From NCBI GenBank assembly GCA_949752745.1, contig OX457028.1, forward strand, positions 20,816,352 through 20,880,351: a DNA stretch of 64,000 nucleotides, given 5' to 3'. Under the pieces are notes generated by a model. It was not told the DNA's origin. It ran no database searches and saw nothing but the letters and a program-made list of their open reading frames with translations. Below are positions 13,196 through 26,600 of the stretch, one piece after another. The translations under genes and the position numbers were made by a program. Each line of letters starts with the position of its first letter. The stretch's first letter is position 1. Source of the stretch: Protula sp. h YS-2021. Lineage: Eukaryota > Annelida > Polychaeta > Sabellida > Serpulidae.

Positions 13196-14622
13196 TTACT
13201 GGTAGCCATATCCGGAATCGTACTGGCCCCTGTTCGTCTGCAAACGGCTCTCTGTGTACTGAGAATCCTGGCCCATCGTCTGTCTCTCTCCATACCTAGA
13301 CAGAAGAAAAAACAGGGAAGGTTACCCACAACAAAAACAAACACTGTGATTTCTAGAACTCATTGAAGTTCATTCAAATATCGGTGTGAGCATGAGAAAG
13401 AAAGGTATTGCAAGTAATTGCTCTCAGCAGCCTCATATATTAATTAGGATTCGCAACGGGTTACGTCAGAAGACATTGAGCCCCGAATCCGACTTTGGGG
13501 AATTTCGGCTATTTCTGCCTGATTTGAGTAAACTGAAGAAAAATGCGCCGTTTATGTCCAGTAACATTATGCATCTTGCTTGTTCTTACTATGCTCTCAA
13601 TCATTCATTGAATGAAGTAAAACAGATCCCATAAGTCTCACAATTGGCGAGAATTACCGTGTTAATGAGGTTAAGTGTCCACAACACGTTTTGATGTCAT
13701 ATGACGTCATCCCTTGCGCTTATACACCAAATACAACAGGAAACGTCGGACCCCCAATGCATTACTACACCAAGTTTGAAACCGGGTCCGATGTTTCGTT
13801 TTGCAGTCACAGTGATGACGCATTTTTTACGTCGTTCTGATGTCCTATGACGTCACTCGTTGTCCAATACGCACCAAATACAATCTCAACCGGCACATTC
13901 ACCTAAGCCATAATCTCACCAGGTTTGAAGCTGATGTGGTATTTTGTTATCGATTTATCAGGTGTCTACAACAGACTCACACACCACGCACATACACACA
14001 CACAAAACGTCCCCCATCCACGGGGAAAACGTAACTGTAGTCCACAGTTCCTTCATCCCGTACCTGTCTGACTGGGACATCAAGCTTTGCCTGGCGGGGA
14101 GGGCGGCGCGGGGGAGGGCGGCCTTGGGGCGGGACAAATCTGTCGACTGCGTGGCGTACGGCTTTTGTGGTGTCGGCGCCATTGCTTTCCGGGCTATTTC
14201 ATCCATCTTTGAGCTGAAAATTCGTAAAATTAAACTTGTTGTGTGTTATATGTTTGTGTACTGGTTAACTTGAGTTCACTTTGTAATTGTGGGATTTCGA
14301 AAGTAAGATGTTACACATATAATTAGGTCTGTGTTGTAAAATCTTTAAATGGATTGTAAAGGAAGCCACCCTGACATTACGACACCTGAAACCTTTCTAT
14401 AGCTTAACTGCAAAAAAAAAAAAAAAAAAGAAAAAAAAAAGACATTACGATAACTCCTCTCCCCAGCCATAACCAGACCTTCTTGCACTTACTGGATGAC
14501 TTGGGTTAGGCCCTTGAGAACGGTTGCCACGGAAGCGGCGGCTTCACCCGTGTCCTTACGATCACTCGACTTCACTCTTTTCGGTGTCGGCTCAGGACTA
14601 TACGCATTTGGACTCGCGTAGT
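13196..14622 (-). CDS. C-terminal exons
   Basis: Exons 14622-14493, 14213-14064 and 13295-13196. The first ends with SVATVLKGLTQVI, aligning with SVSRTVQALTDKV of the plus-strand gene at the same phase-2 intron. The last encodes a Gln/Tyr/Gly-rich tail ending GQYDSGYGYQ and TAA at 13,198-13,196. The final acceptor is GTCTAG. Confidence 0.82.
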
Positions 14623-17600
14623 CTGAAAGCAAAAATCAATATCGTCTTACACTGCGCACGTTTCTTAATTGCCTCTCATACTTATTGCAATTAAATGAAA
14701 GATTTATGCTGTGTACGACCGCAAAATATATTTTTTTCACGTTGCAGCTACTTATAAAAGGAACGTCTCGTAAACTCACTACTCAAGCTGCTTGGCAATT
14801 ACATGCAACTGTTTGATTCGCTGTAGCATTAAGATGTCCTCGTAATATTCTTATCATTCTCAGAACGGGGAAGAAGTGGGGGAGGAGAATGCGTTACAAT
14901 GTACCTCGTTTCTTCCTGGTGTCATCTTCACGCCGGGAAGGCCTGGCCTCGCGCTCATTCCTCTCGCGCGTCTCCCTGCTGTAAGCTTCCCGGCCGGCAC
15001 CCCCGCTGCTGTCGTACTGCCGGTGACTGGACGGCGATCGGCTTTTGTACGCCTCGGTCGTGTCATCGTAGCGGTCGTGTCGGTCGTCACGAGGACGCCT
15101 GTCGTCGCGACGGTCGGTGCCGCTGCGTCTGTCCTCGCGCTGGCGTCTGTCGTGGTCCCGTCGTTCCGTCTGCCGACGGTCGGTAGAGCGGTCGTTCGAG
15201 TGCCGGTCGCCTCGCGGCTGGTCACGCCGATTGCTTTGATACTGTTCACTGACCCCTGAGAATCATGGCAGAAGTTGACCGTCACCATGAAATGAAACTC
15301 GAGCTCCCCCCCTCCCCCCTTCCTCCCTCCGCACACACATTCAGCCCCCTTCCCTTTCCAGAACAGACACAAACAACAGCACTGATATTTTCCTGCTTAC
15401 TGTATTTTCCAAGAAAGATCATACACATGTTAGTTGATTCCTTTTGGTGTAAACAGGAACAAACGTACGAAGTTACACATCCAGCAAATGTACGTTTTCA
15501 GAAATTAGTTTTCAATAGTCACTGGAAAAATATCTGAGCTACCATGACTTACCTTTTTCCTAACCAATTCATTCACAAACTGAGATTTGGTAAATTCAAC
15601 TAAATTGCTATTTCCCAGGTTACAGTGAAAAAAAGTGGCGGGTCGTAACGACGGGATAGCATGCTACAGAGTGTGTAAGGCCAATCTTGTGACGTGCCGG
15701 CATTGGTGGCGGCGAACCCGTTACTGGGGATGACGTGTTCGGGACTGTTCATGACCCACGCAGTGACGTACCGGTATCAACGCGGCGAACCCGTTACTGG
15801 GGGTGACGTGTTCGGGACTGTTCATGACCCACGCAGTGACGTACCGGTATCAACGCGGCGAACCCGTTACTGGGGGTGACGTGTTCGGGACTGTTCATGA
15901 CCCACGCAGTGACGTACCGGTATCAACGCGGCGAACCCGTTACTGGGGGTGACGTGTTCGGGACTGTTCATGACCCACGCAGTGACGTACCGGTATCAAC
16001 GCGGCGAACCCGTTACTGGGGGTGACGTGTTCGGGACTGTACATGACCCACGCAGTGACGTACCGGTATTAACGCGGCGTACTCTTTACAAGGGGTGACG
16101 AGTTCGGGACTGTACATGGCCTAGTTTGTGACGTACCCACATCAGCGGTGACATACTTGTTATGAATAGTTTGCGTGTCAGGGATTTATATGGCCGAAGT
16201 CACTGGCGGCGCTACGAGGGGTGCTCGTCCCGAGGGATTGGGTGTTAGGGACTGTGTATGGCCGAGGTAGTGACGTACCAGCATTGGCCGCGGCGTACTC
16301 TGCCATCATGGCGGCGCGCTTGCGATCCTCAAACATCTGCTCGTACCGCTCCAGCATTTCTTGCTGCATCACAATCTACAAGTCACAAGTGACCACCAAG
16401 TTATACCTCACCTCAGTCATTGAAAGAAAACCTTAAAGTGAAACTTTGTAAAAACAAGAATGTCCACGGACATTGTGACCAGGCGACATTTAAGAAATCA
16501 AATTTCGACTAGCAAAAATAAGAGTGTCCGTGGACAATGCCCCAGCTCAGAATGCTGATGTAAAAATTTATGACACATAAGTATACTCTTTAACCAAAAT
16601 TTCAAGACAGCAAATGGGTCAGTCAAGATTGTAATACAAAAATGGTTCATAGCCAATATCTGCAAATTTTTGGCGAATCGTCAAAAAAGGAAAAGCCACA
16701 TAGCTAGTAATATCCGCTGCCTTAAAACAAAATTTTAAAAAACATAAGATCACATCTTTGTGTTAGTAAAGACCTTGATAAGAAAGTGGTTTTTCGCCAA
16801 TATTTCCATTATTTTTTTTTATAAAACTGCGAAAAAAAAAAAGATTCGATCAATATTCTTTACGTTTTTAAGCAAATTCGGTCAATATTTTCTTTAATTG
16901 TTAGTGATTCGACAAAAAAAATAATAGCCTGTTTACATTTATGCTCCCTGTCTTCAATCAAAATTTCTTACGACTTTCAATAAATTCCCAGGAGGAGATA
17001 CAATTTTTGGAAAATTGGTTTCAGCCAATACTTGGTGCTAATTTTGGCTAATCACCCAAAACAGACTAGACTAGACTACCTTTTTATGACAGTAAGGCCT
17101 CCTCTGACGTAGGTTTGCATTTTAATTAAAAAATGTCACCACCTCCCCCCACCAACTAACATTCGATCAAAATGTTATAACGTTTCCACAGAGATCTCAG
17201 AAGATAGAATTTGGTTAAGGCCGGTGTTTCCGCCAGTTCTGGTACATCGTTAAACAAAAGTAAAAGCCAGGCAGGTAATAAAGTCTGCCGCCTTTGACCA
17301 ATATTTCAAGACAGTAGGACTATTCCCCTGGCGTCAGTTAAAATTTTACTAAAAATTGATTTTGCGCCTATTTTTCTGCCAATTTCTGACGAATCAAAAC
17401 AAATTAAGGTCAGGTAGGTACCAATGCTCAATAACTTTAATCAAAATTTCAACAGAGTAAGGCCATATGCGTGACGTCACTTAATCTTTCAATAGGAAAT
17501 TTTTTTTTCATTTGGGAATATTTCCGTTGATTTTTGGCGAATGATGGTGTCGTAAGAAATCAGGGTTTCGCTAGTATTTCAGACAATTCTTGGCAAATCA

Positions 17601-20600
17601 ACAAAAAAGTAACTGGTAGGTACTAATGTCCGCTTCTCTAATTCAAAATTTTAAAAGGGTAAGATTATATAACTAGCGTTAGTTAAGATTTTAATAAGAA
17701 ATTGCCGCCACTTTTTTTTTCGAATCACGGAAAAAAGGAACAGCCAGGTGGACACATGCCGTTTACTTCAATTCAAAATTTTAGTAAGTTTCAATCCAAA
17801 TCCTGGGAGTAATACGTCTTTAAAGAAATTTTTTTTTTCGCAACATTTTCACCAATTTTTGGCGAATCACGAAAAAAGTGTCCGCTACCTTTGACCGAAA
17901 TTTCAAGAGAGTAATGTATTATACCTGGAGTCAGTTAAGTTTCCAATAAGGAATATTTTCCTCAAAATGTTGTCGAATCACCAAAATTATAGTAATAATA
18001 ATAAATGTAGTCTGGTGTATACTAATGCCCACTACCCTCATTCAAAATTTTAAACGTTAAGATTATAGAACTAGCGTTAGTTATGATTCCAGTACGAACT
18101 CACCGATATTTGCACCATTTTTCCGAATTACAAACATAGGCATTGGAGATGCACAGCCCTCAGTAGGTAGTAATGTCTGATACCTTCATTTAAAAGTTCA
18201 AGACATCGGGGCTATTTTCCTGGCGCTAGTTAAGATTTTTCGAAAACAAATGGGTTTTTCGCCAATATTTCCTCGACTTTTGGCGTATCACCATGGAAAT
18301 TTATGGTCAAGTAGGTACGTTATTTTTCAACAGAGGCCTTTATGGAGGAGATGCGTGCAAATTTGTAAAGGAAGTTTTAAGTATAAGTTTACATACTACA
18401 TATGTATATACAGACGACGGATGCCCCATCCCCTCACCAGATGTTATAAAACCAGGCCGACGAATTCTAAAAAAAACCGCTGCATTAACACGTAGGGCGA
18501 ATTCGTCACCACAAGTCTACTCATGGTTTCCCATAATTAAGCTTTCGTTAAGTTTGACGTTTTGTCGAAACGCAGCACACACATGCAGACTTCATCAGCC
18601 CAACAGCTTTGCAGAATATCAGCCACATCACAAACGCTTTAATTTTCACGACTGAAATGTTCTGGTCGCAGCAGGATAAAAAAAACACTAACCTGTTGCT
18701 GTCTCATAGAAATCTGTTCTTCCAGTGCCAGAACTGGGGCCATGGCGAAGCTTCCTAAAATTCAAGTCACACTATCATATTAGCGGTATTGTTATTATAG
18801 CTGTTGTTGTACGTACGCAGTGAAGGAGATGGGGGGCTGGGGGGGGGGGTGGAGGAAGAGACTTTACGTAGGCTTATGTTATTGTAGGAAGCGGGGAAGG
18901 GTGTTGTACGTGGACGACACCCTACGCCCACATGCTCACCTCCTGCTCCGACACCCTACGCTCACACGCTCACCTCCTGCTCCGACATCCTACGCTCACA
19001 CGCTCACCTCCTGCTCCGACACCCTACGCTCACACGCTCACCTCCTGCTCCGACATCCTACGCTCACACGCTCACCTCCTGCTCCGACACCCTACGCCCA
19101 CACGCTCACCTCCTGCTCCGACACCCTACGCCCACACGCTCACCTCCTGCTCCGACACCCTACGCCCACACTCTCACCTCCTGCTCCGACACCCTACGCC
19201 CACACTCTCACCTCCTGCTCCGACACCCTACGCCCACACTCTCACCTCCTGCTCCGACATCTTACGCCCACACTCTCACCTCCTGCTCCGACACCCTACG
19301 CCCACACGCTCACCTCCTGCTCCCGACATCCTACGCTCACACGCTCACCTCCTGCTCCGACACCCTACGCTCACACGCTCACCTCCTGCTCCGACACCCT
19401 ACGCCCACACGCTCACCTCCTGCTCCGACACCCTACGCCCACACGCTCACCTCCTGCTCCGACATCCTTCGGCCCACCGCGGCCACCATCCATGCTTTTA
19501 GACGGGCACTCACGGGCAAAGTGGCCCTCTTTGCCGCAGTTGTAACATATACTCTTCTCTGAAACAGATTTACATTACATCTCTGTAATGTTAACGAGAT
19601 CATGACGTCATTTGCGTTTTAAATAAACTCTAACGATGTTTATACAAAATAAATTAATCCACTGAAATATAATGCAACACGAGTCTTTTTAATATGCCAT
19701 TGAGAAGCTTTAATACGAGGAGTCTTTCTTTTGTTTGGGCATTCGCGAGTAAAGTGACCCCTTTTTCCACTGTTAAAACAAGCGCTCTTATCTGGAACAT
19801 GACTTCGCAAACCGTGAATCTATTCCATTCTTAAACATTTCTGTTTATCATATCATCAAGGCTGTGTTGATGGTTTCGGGCGATTCAAATGTCAACTCTT
19901 CAGGCGTGTTTTACAAGCTCACTTGTCACTTTCACTGGCTAGTTTAACGTGAATTATCGCGAACTAGAAATGGGGCCCCACAGCAAATATCCCGTTAATA
20001 CTACGAAAACCCATTCAGCTATATCTAAGCTATTCGATTTGAGACCACGAGTCATAAAGAGATACAGTGATAAAACTGCACATGCTGACGAACTGGTGCA
20101 ATGGTGTTCCCGCAGCCTGTGACTGAAAACCGAGAGCATCACTCGAATTTAGTGCTTTAATTTGTAGATTCACTGGATATAGCATTACATTTTACTTGAA
20201 TCTAGTCAATGACTTTGAAAATCGACTTAATTCAAGTCTATGACTAACAGACTTGATTCTAGTCCATGACTAACACACTTAGAACTGTCCATGACTAACA
20301 GGCTTGGAGCTAGTCCGTGCCCACAGACTTCATTCTAGTCCATGACTAACAGACTTAGAACTAGTCCATGACTAACAGGCTTGGAGCTAGTCCGTGACCT
20401 ACAGACTTGGAACCATTCTTGGACTTTTTAAGCACATTTTCGTCCACTTGCCGGTGACAGGGCTGGCGTGGGCGTTGCCTCCCCTTACTCCCTCCTGGCC
20501 TGCTCTCCCCAAATCTCCGTCATTGTTGGGGCATTCCCGGGCAAAGTGACCACCTTTCCCGCAATGGTAGCAGATACTCATATCTACAACAGTAAGATCT

Positions 20601-23600
20601 CAGCTCTGCCATACCGTCCACACGAGGCAAACAAACGGTCTTAGTAATTTTTAATATTAAAAAGGACTAAAAGTTAATTTAAAATTTCTGCCATCATACT
20701 TCTATCGGGAGACACTTTCTACAGTTTAAACTGTGGTGTACAACTGTGTATATTACACAGAACCCATAAGGTTAATTAATACACCATTATCTGATAAGAG
20801 GTCAACAACATATTCAATACTGAGACAAAAACACACCGATGCCTGGCTTGCTGCTTGGGTAAGGCCTCTTTTTGCCACGGTTTGGATCGTCACTTGTCGG
20901 TGTTCTTAAATAAAAACCATGGCAGCTCTTGTCACTAAATTGCTCTCACACGTTGTACTTCGCTCATTAAAAACACTCATAAAAAGGCATATAATACATT
21001 TTAAGTTTCTTTTTTAAAACTTTATTCTTCTTATTCTTCTCATATTTGCAACCCGAAGGTTGAGTTTATATAATGTTGCTGACTAAGATCCACTAAGAAC
21101 GAACTTGGTTACTACTGTTGTATACACTATGTACAGATTATCGATCTGGGTATACATGCAAGTTACCCTACCTAAGCATACTTAGTCTGCAGATCGGTGC
21201 TGAAGATGAGTATTAATGCTTTCATTTACATATTCCTCACCGTGCAATTATTGGCTGAGACGAAGGCATGTTTACGTTTCACTTTCATCACGTACAGCAC
21301 CCACGAGCACATTGGTATATGCCTTTAAACTGTCTCTTACCAGCCGCTTATATAACAGATCTATACGTCATATTGTAATTGATATGAGAAGTAAGGCTAC
21401 CTGCTGATGTTTGGTTGCCTCGGGCTACTACTCGCGTTTCCCGGTTTCTTGTCTTGATTTCGGTTCCTGAAAAAAAAAAACAACAACAATAGCAAACTGA
21501 TCGGTTTCAAAATACGAACTGATACCGGATAAATACTCAGAGAAACAATGGCTTTCTTTTAATGCGGCAATCTACCGCCAGACGACTGCCGAGGGGTCAG
21601 TGGTATTTATTTCCACTACTTTGTACTGTACAAAACAACGAGGAAAACTTTACAGTTCCCTTCAATTATTAATTATCAAAAGTCAACTAAAAAAAACAAA
21701 CAAAATTAATATTTTATAGCAATTTGGACTGATTGCATAACTGAAGTACAATTCGGGTTTAACAAGCAGAAATCAAATCATAAGGAAGTTGCAATGCCCA
21801 TACGCTGCAGGAGAACGACTCGGTTGCTTTGCTGCACTATCTGTTTTAGGTTTGACCTCTGCGGTTCTACGGAAGAAAAAGAACGATTTGAAACGTTTAG
21901 AAAGAATCAAGCACTGCATATTACATATTACATAAGCGCGACCATAGAACAATACATGACCCAAGGTACACAAAAGATGTCCACAAGTACAGAAGGTTAG
22001 ACGCAATCCTAACGTAGATCAGTTAAAATCACTCTACTCAGTATTTAAAACCACGATACAACGTCACTTTACAGATAGGACTTGCTGCTAATCGACATTA
22101 CCATGGCCAACTTAAAAGTGAACTGGTTACTGAAGTGCATTAAAATTAACTCACTTGTTGGAAGGCTTTGGAACATCCTTAACCACCGGACCTTTTTTGG
22201 GCTCAGGTTTTTTCTGGGTTTGGTTCTTAGTGGCACTTCGTGAATTTAACAAAAAAAATTCATTCCAGTTAATAACTTCGACGGAAGACACCTGATAGCA
22301 CCCGTGTGTAACACGAGGGACGCATACCGGTGAGCCAGTTCTCAGGCCTCTTTTTTCTCATCTTGATATCAGTAAAATTAGAGACGCTTTAAGAAATGAT
22401 TTGAGTCAACATAATATTTTCACTAGATGATGACTACAACGGTTATTGTTGTTGTTTTGTTATATTATTTTTTTAAGAGCCACCGCGATCTCATGAGCGC
22501 TGTGAGAGGAAAAATGCAACGACCCTTGCAGCCGTCGCTGACTCAGGGATTTGGCATATCTCACCTTGACCCCTTGTCAGCGCTGACTTTCCCCGGCGCC
22601 TTCGCTGTTTGCTGCACTTTTTTCTCATTCTTTGGTTTGTCACCCATTTTACCATCCTGCACAAACAGGGTCAATCAAAGTAATTACCTTTCTACTGGCC
22701 GTTTCTTTTTTTTTTTTTTGGCCAAATATAACACGTATTACTTTACACATTTGGCTTTATTTTTAAGTGAGAGAAGAGCAAAAAAAATGGCACCTGTTTG
22801 GACACTAATTTACGGCCCTGCCACAAGGCGGTTGTGTGTTTCGTCATGAGGCTTCGACCCTCTGGCACGGGTTCGTTTATTTTTAGACGCTGTAGAGTGT
22901 CAATTTTGATGGCTTCTGTCAAATCATTTACCACCTAAAATCAATAGAGAGTGAGTTGTACATTTCTTCTCAGGCAATTCGTCCCTGTAAAATACACGTG
23001 ATACGAAGCGAAATGCTGTCTGCTGACCAATCAAACATTTGGCTGCAACGTCACCTGCAGACAGCCTGTACCTCATAACTCTTTTATGGTAACGCAGTAC
23101 GACGCTGAAGGCGAATTATCTAAGACTGAAACCCACCATTTGTGATGCGCTTGCGAAAAAAAAAAATAAAGACAAACCTTACTTTAAAAATAACCTTGTT
23201 TCACCCATATCACCTATAATCATATCGCGTAGAAACTGCGCATAATTTAGTTCGAGTTACTGCACGTTTTTTGTAGGGGGCGGGGAAGCGGCAATTTTTC
23301 CCAAATCAGATGGCTGCCATCCGTGAACTGAACAAGATACTCAGCACTGAAAACCGTTTACCTTGGACAGAGTCTTCCTTTGTTCGGCATCTTCCGGTCT
23401 GGCTCGGCGCCGAGCCTTAGCACAGAGCTCGGCTAACTCTCGACGCTTTCCACTCAGCACGTCCAGCATCTCAAGACGGTCATCGTCTTTGTATATTCTG
23501 TCTCTTGCCAAACGGTACATGTTTTCTTCTGTTCGAGGGGGAAAACACAGCACATTGTCAGCATATGGTAAATGCATCGATTTTTCTCTCCATAAAATAA

Positions 23601-26600
23601 ATAAAACATCATTCAGTTTTCTCCCTACAGACCATTAAAATATCACGTTAGGGCAATGGTATCGTTGACAGGACCTACCTATGTTTGCAGCCGCAGTCTC
23701 TATAAACTATCACCAACCTCAAACGTATTCGTAACGCTGACTCTAATCTCTAATACTTACCCTAACAATTAAAATTGAAGCTTAAATAAAGTGGCTACAA
23801 AAAAATAGGTGCGTCTTTTCAACATCACCAATGAACATTTCATCTTTTATCTACCGATATCAAATGCCCATTAAAACTAAGAGTTAAATGCACAGCTGTA
23901 TAAAGAAAGTCTAAGTAAATTTTACGTTCTCTAATGGCATGAAACAAACACGAAAGCTTTATGGCGAATTCCATTTTGCTTTACGTAACGAAAGATACCA
24001 CGCAACACACAGGAGTCGACAAGTACTGGAAAGTGTCTGAGAGGTTGTAAAGAGGTTATTATAATAACCTCTTTATCTGGCTATCTCTGGCACGAATGTG
24101 TGTTTGTGTTACAGTTGCTGCGCTGCAAAAATGAATCCAGTACAAAGCAACCAGCCCCGTGATATATCGCTCTATTCTAGCTTTGTTTCTAGTTTCTATG
24201 GATCGACACTGGCCGGAATTATCCCTGTTCAAAACCGAAATCTCGGTTGTTTCGGCTAGTTGAGTGACAAAAAAAATATGTATGATTCCGAAAAGGTTTC
24301 AACTACTAAGGTTCATGCGACCGTCAATAACACTGTTGGGTTACCCTGCGTATCACTAGTTAGTTATCTGAAAAAGTTAACAACTAAATTCAATGAACAA
24401 CAGACAGATACATAGCATTTACTCCACGGGATAATGTTTCATGGCTTATTCCTGCAGTGGGGTGATCTTTCCCCAGTTTCCTACTCTTATTCTCCGTCTG
24501 AAACAGCTATGGCTTTCACCCCCACACCTTCCACCTCCCCCGATAATTATCATAGCCTCTCGCTTAGGCAGATCCTCCTTGCCTCCATTTCAGTGACCAA
24601 AAACTGCTGATGCCCCACATTCAGATAGTTTCACACATAAGACCAATTGAGTCCATCTAATCTATAGATACAAATTCTTCCTTTTTAAAGTGCACGCAGT
24701 TTGGGGAAGGGGGCGGTGGGATGGCGAAGAAAGAAACTCGAACAACCAGTCCCAAACACACACGACCCATATGCTGAATCCACATCGAAAATATCGCGGT
24801 CACCGACACACAAAAATTCTCAGTAACCGCAACCGAAATTTTGCTAAAATTGCAAGGCCTAGTTTTTTTTCATGGATAAAAAATGTCATTTTAGTTCCTT
24901 TCCAATAAAAAATAAGGTATTATTCCTTCGCTTGGTATGTACCAGTAGCGCCTACTTGAGTGGTACAGCTATCCTCAGAAACAAGCAAATGCGTGTAAAT
25001 CGACTTGATGATGGATGGCAGTGTTATATCTGTCATCTTTTTCCGTTACTTCATTTCAAATTTCGCCAATGACCAAAAAGCGTAACAAAAAATGCTATTT
25101 GACATCATTGGATGACTATTTTACATAATTCCTAAATGTACACCGAACTAGGACCCAATATTTTGAAACCAAACCCTTGGAATGAAGTATTTAAACACGT
25201 GCCCTCTTCAATATAGAGCGAACTCAGTAGAAATTTAGATATTTTTCTAAAAGAAATGTGTTATGTTTTCATGTGACACACAGAACAGCCTAGCAACAAG
25301 AAGCATATGTACTGACCGAATTGCTTTTTATACGCCTGCTCAAACTCCTCAAGCGTTTGAACTTTGAACTTGGTGCCGTTGACCTCGCCTTCTTTGACGT
25401 CCTCAGCGGCCTTGTTGACCTCGCGAGAGGAGCAGAACTCGACCAGAATGTAGGTCTTGTAGTTGGGCGGAGGGGCGTACTTCACTGTACGCGGCCCATA
25501 TGACTTCTGGAACCTGGCAAACAAGAGACACACATTGCCGTAAACTTTGTCAATACTTGCTGGATCGTACTGGGGTGATGCACTGCTGACTAAGGCGATA
25601 TTAACCAGGTGTTACGGGATATTTTATAGTCATTTATTTATTGTGAACTATGGGATTAGATAGCCACGTGATTCAAATATATAGGTTATTGAGCTCTGAA
25701 ATACAATGGCCCCCTAAATATTCTCCCACGAGAAAATGCTACTAAGATCTGAAATGTTATTTTTGTAATGATCAATGTAAGTTTATGAAAATTAGTGGGT
25801 AAAAACTTAGAGCTTTGTCATAAAAAATACGATTTTTTTTCAAAGGCAAAAGACTGGTGTCGGATGAATAATGAGAGGCAATTTGAAAGTCTGAAAAAAA
25901 AGATATTTAGTGCATATTTAACTATGATATCAGTCTTTCTCATGACACAGCCAATGTATATGGAAGAGCAATGCTGCTGTCGTGGAAGCGGGTCTTTCTT
26001 CACTGGTGCATGGCACTGATACATGGCGCTGGCTTATGCCAGTGGTACATGGCACGGGTACGGTCCACTGGTACACAACAGCCTTGACCTGGGATGGCAA
26101 CGAAAGCCTTCCATTGTGGAATTCGCTAATGCAGTGAGTGGTCGGCACGGTGACGGGGACCGCTACCAAGGAGAGTGCGCCCGATGATGTGTATGCCGCT
26201 CGCAGGCGAGAGAAAACACGTGATGTACGGCAACGTTGTCATCACGTGGTCATCACTTGGTCATCACGTGGTCATCATGTACCAATCATGTGGTTATCGC
26301 GTGGTCATCATGTACCAATCATGCGGTTATCGCGTGGTCATCATGTACCAATCATGTGGTTATCGCGTGGGCACCATATGCCCATTATGTGGTTATCACG
26401 TGGTCATCATGTGTCCATCACGTGGTCATCATGTGGTTACCACATGGTCATCATGTGGTGATCACGTGGTCATCAAGGTCACGTTGTTGCTCCGATGATG
26501 CCCTCAAACTTACTGTTTCAGAATGTTCCGAGTACGCCCGCCAGGTAGGGAGAGAGTGAGCGAGGGAGAGGGAGCACTTTGGGACGCTTATTTCTGAAAG

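Noticed and set aside
14860..15372. 170-codon minus-strand open frame, Thr/Ala/Arg-rich
   Set aside because: It is a different frame of the RD-rich exon; the RD frame has proper splice sites and phase on both sides, this one does not.
15690..16130. CRISPR-like regular repeats
   Set aside because: The 73-bp units are contiguous without unique spacers, in an animal intron; this is a minisatellite.
18820..19545. Plus-strand open frames of 241 and 189 codons
   Set aside because: They are made of the 34-bp minisatellite; the unit is not a multiple of three, so the same peptides appear in several frames, and the array lies in an intron of the minus-strand gene.
22427..22849. 140-codon plus-strand open frame with a hydrophobic start
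   Set aside because: It is antisense across exon 22,656-22,565 and its introns, includes a T run, and shows no family features.
22840..22935. Possible extra exon of the minus-strand gene (VVNDLTEAIKIDTLQRLKINEP)
   Set aside because: It has a good acceptor (TTTTAG) but no donor that returns to phase 0, and exons 23,362 and 22,656 already join in phase.
26138..26559. Three overlapping plus-strand open frames of 107 codons
   Set aside because: All come from the GTGGTCATCA minisatellite; equal-length frames in all three phases show a repeat effect.
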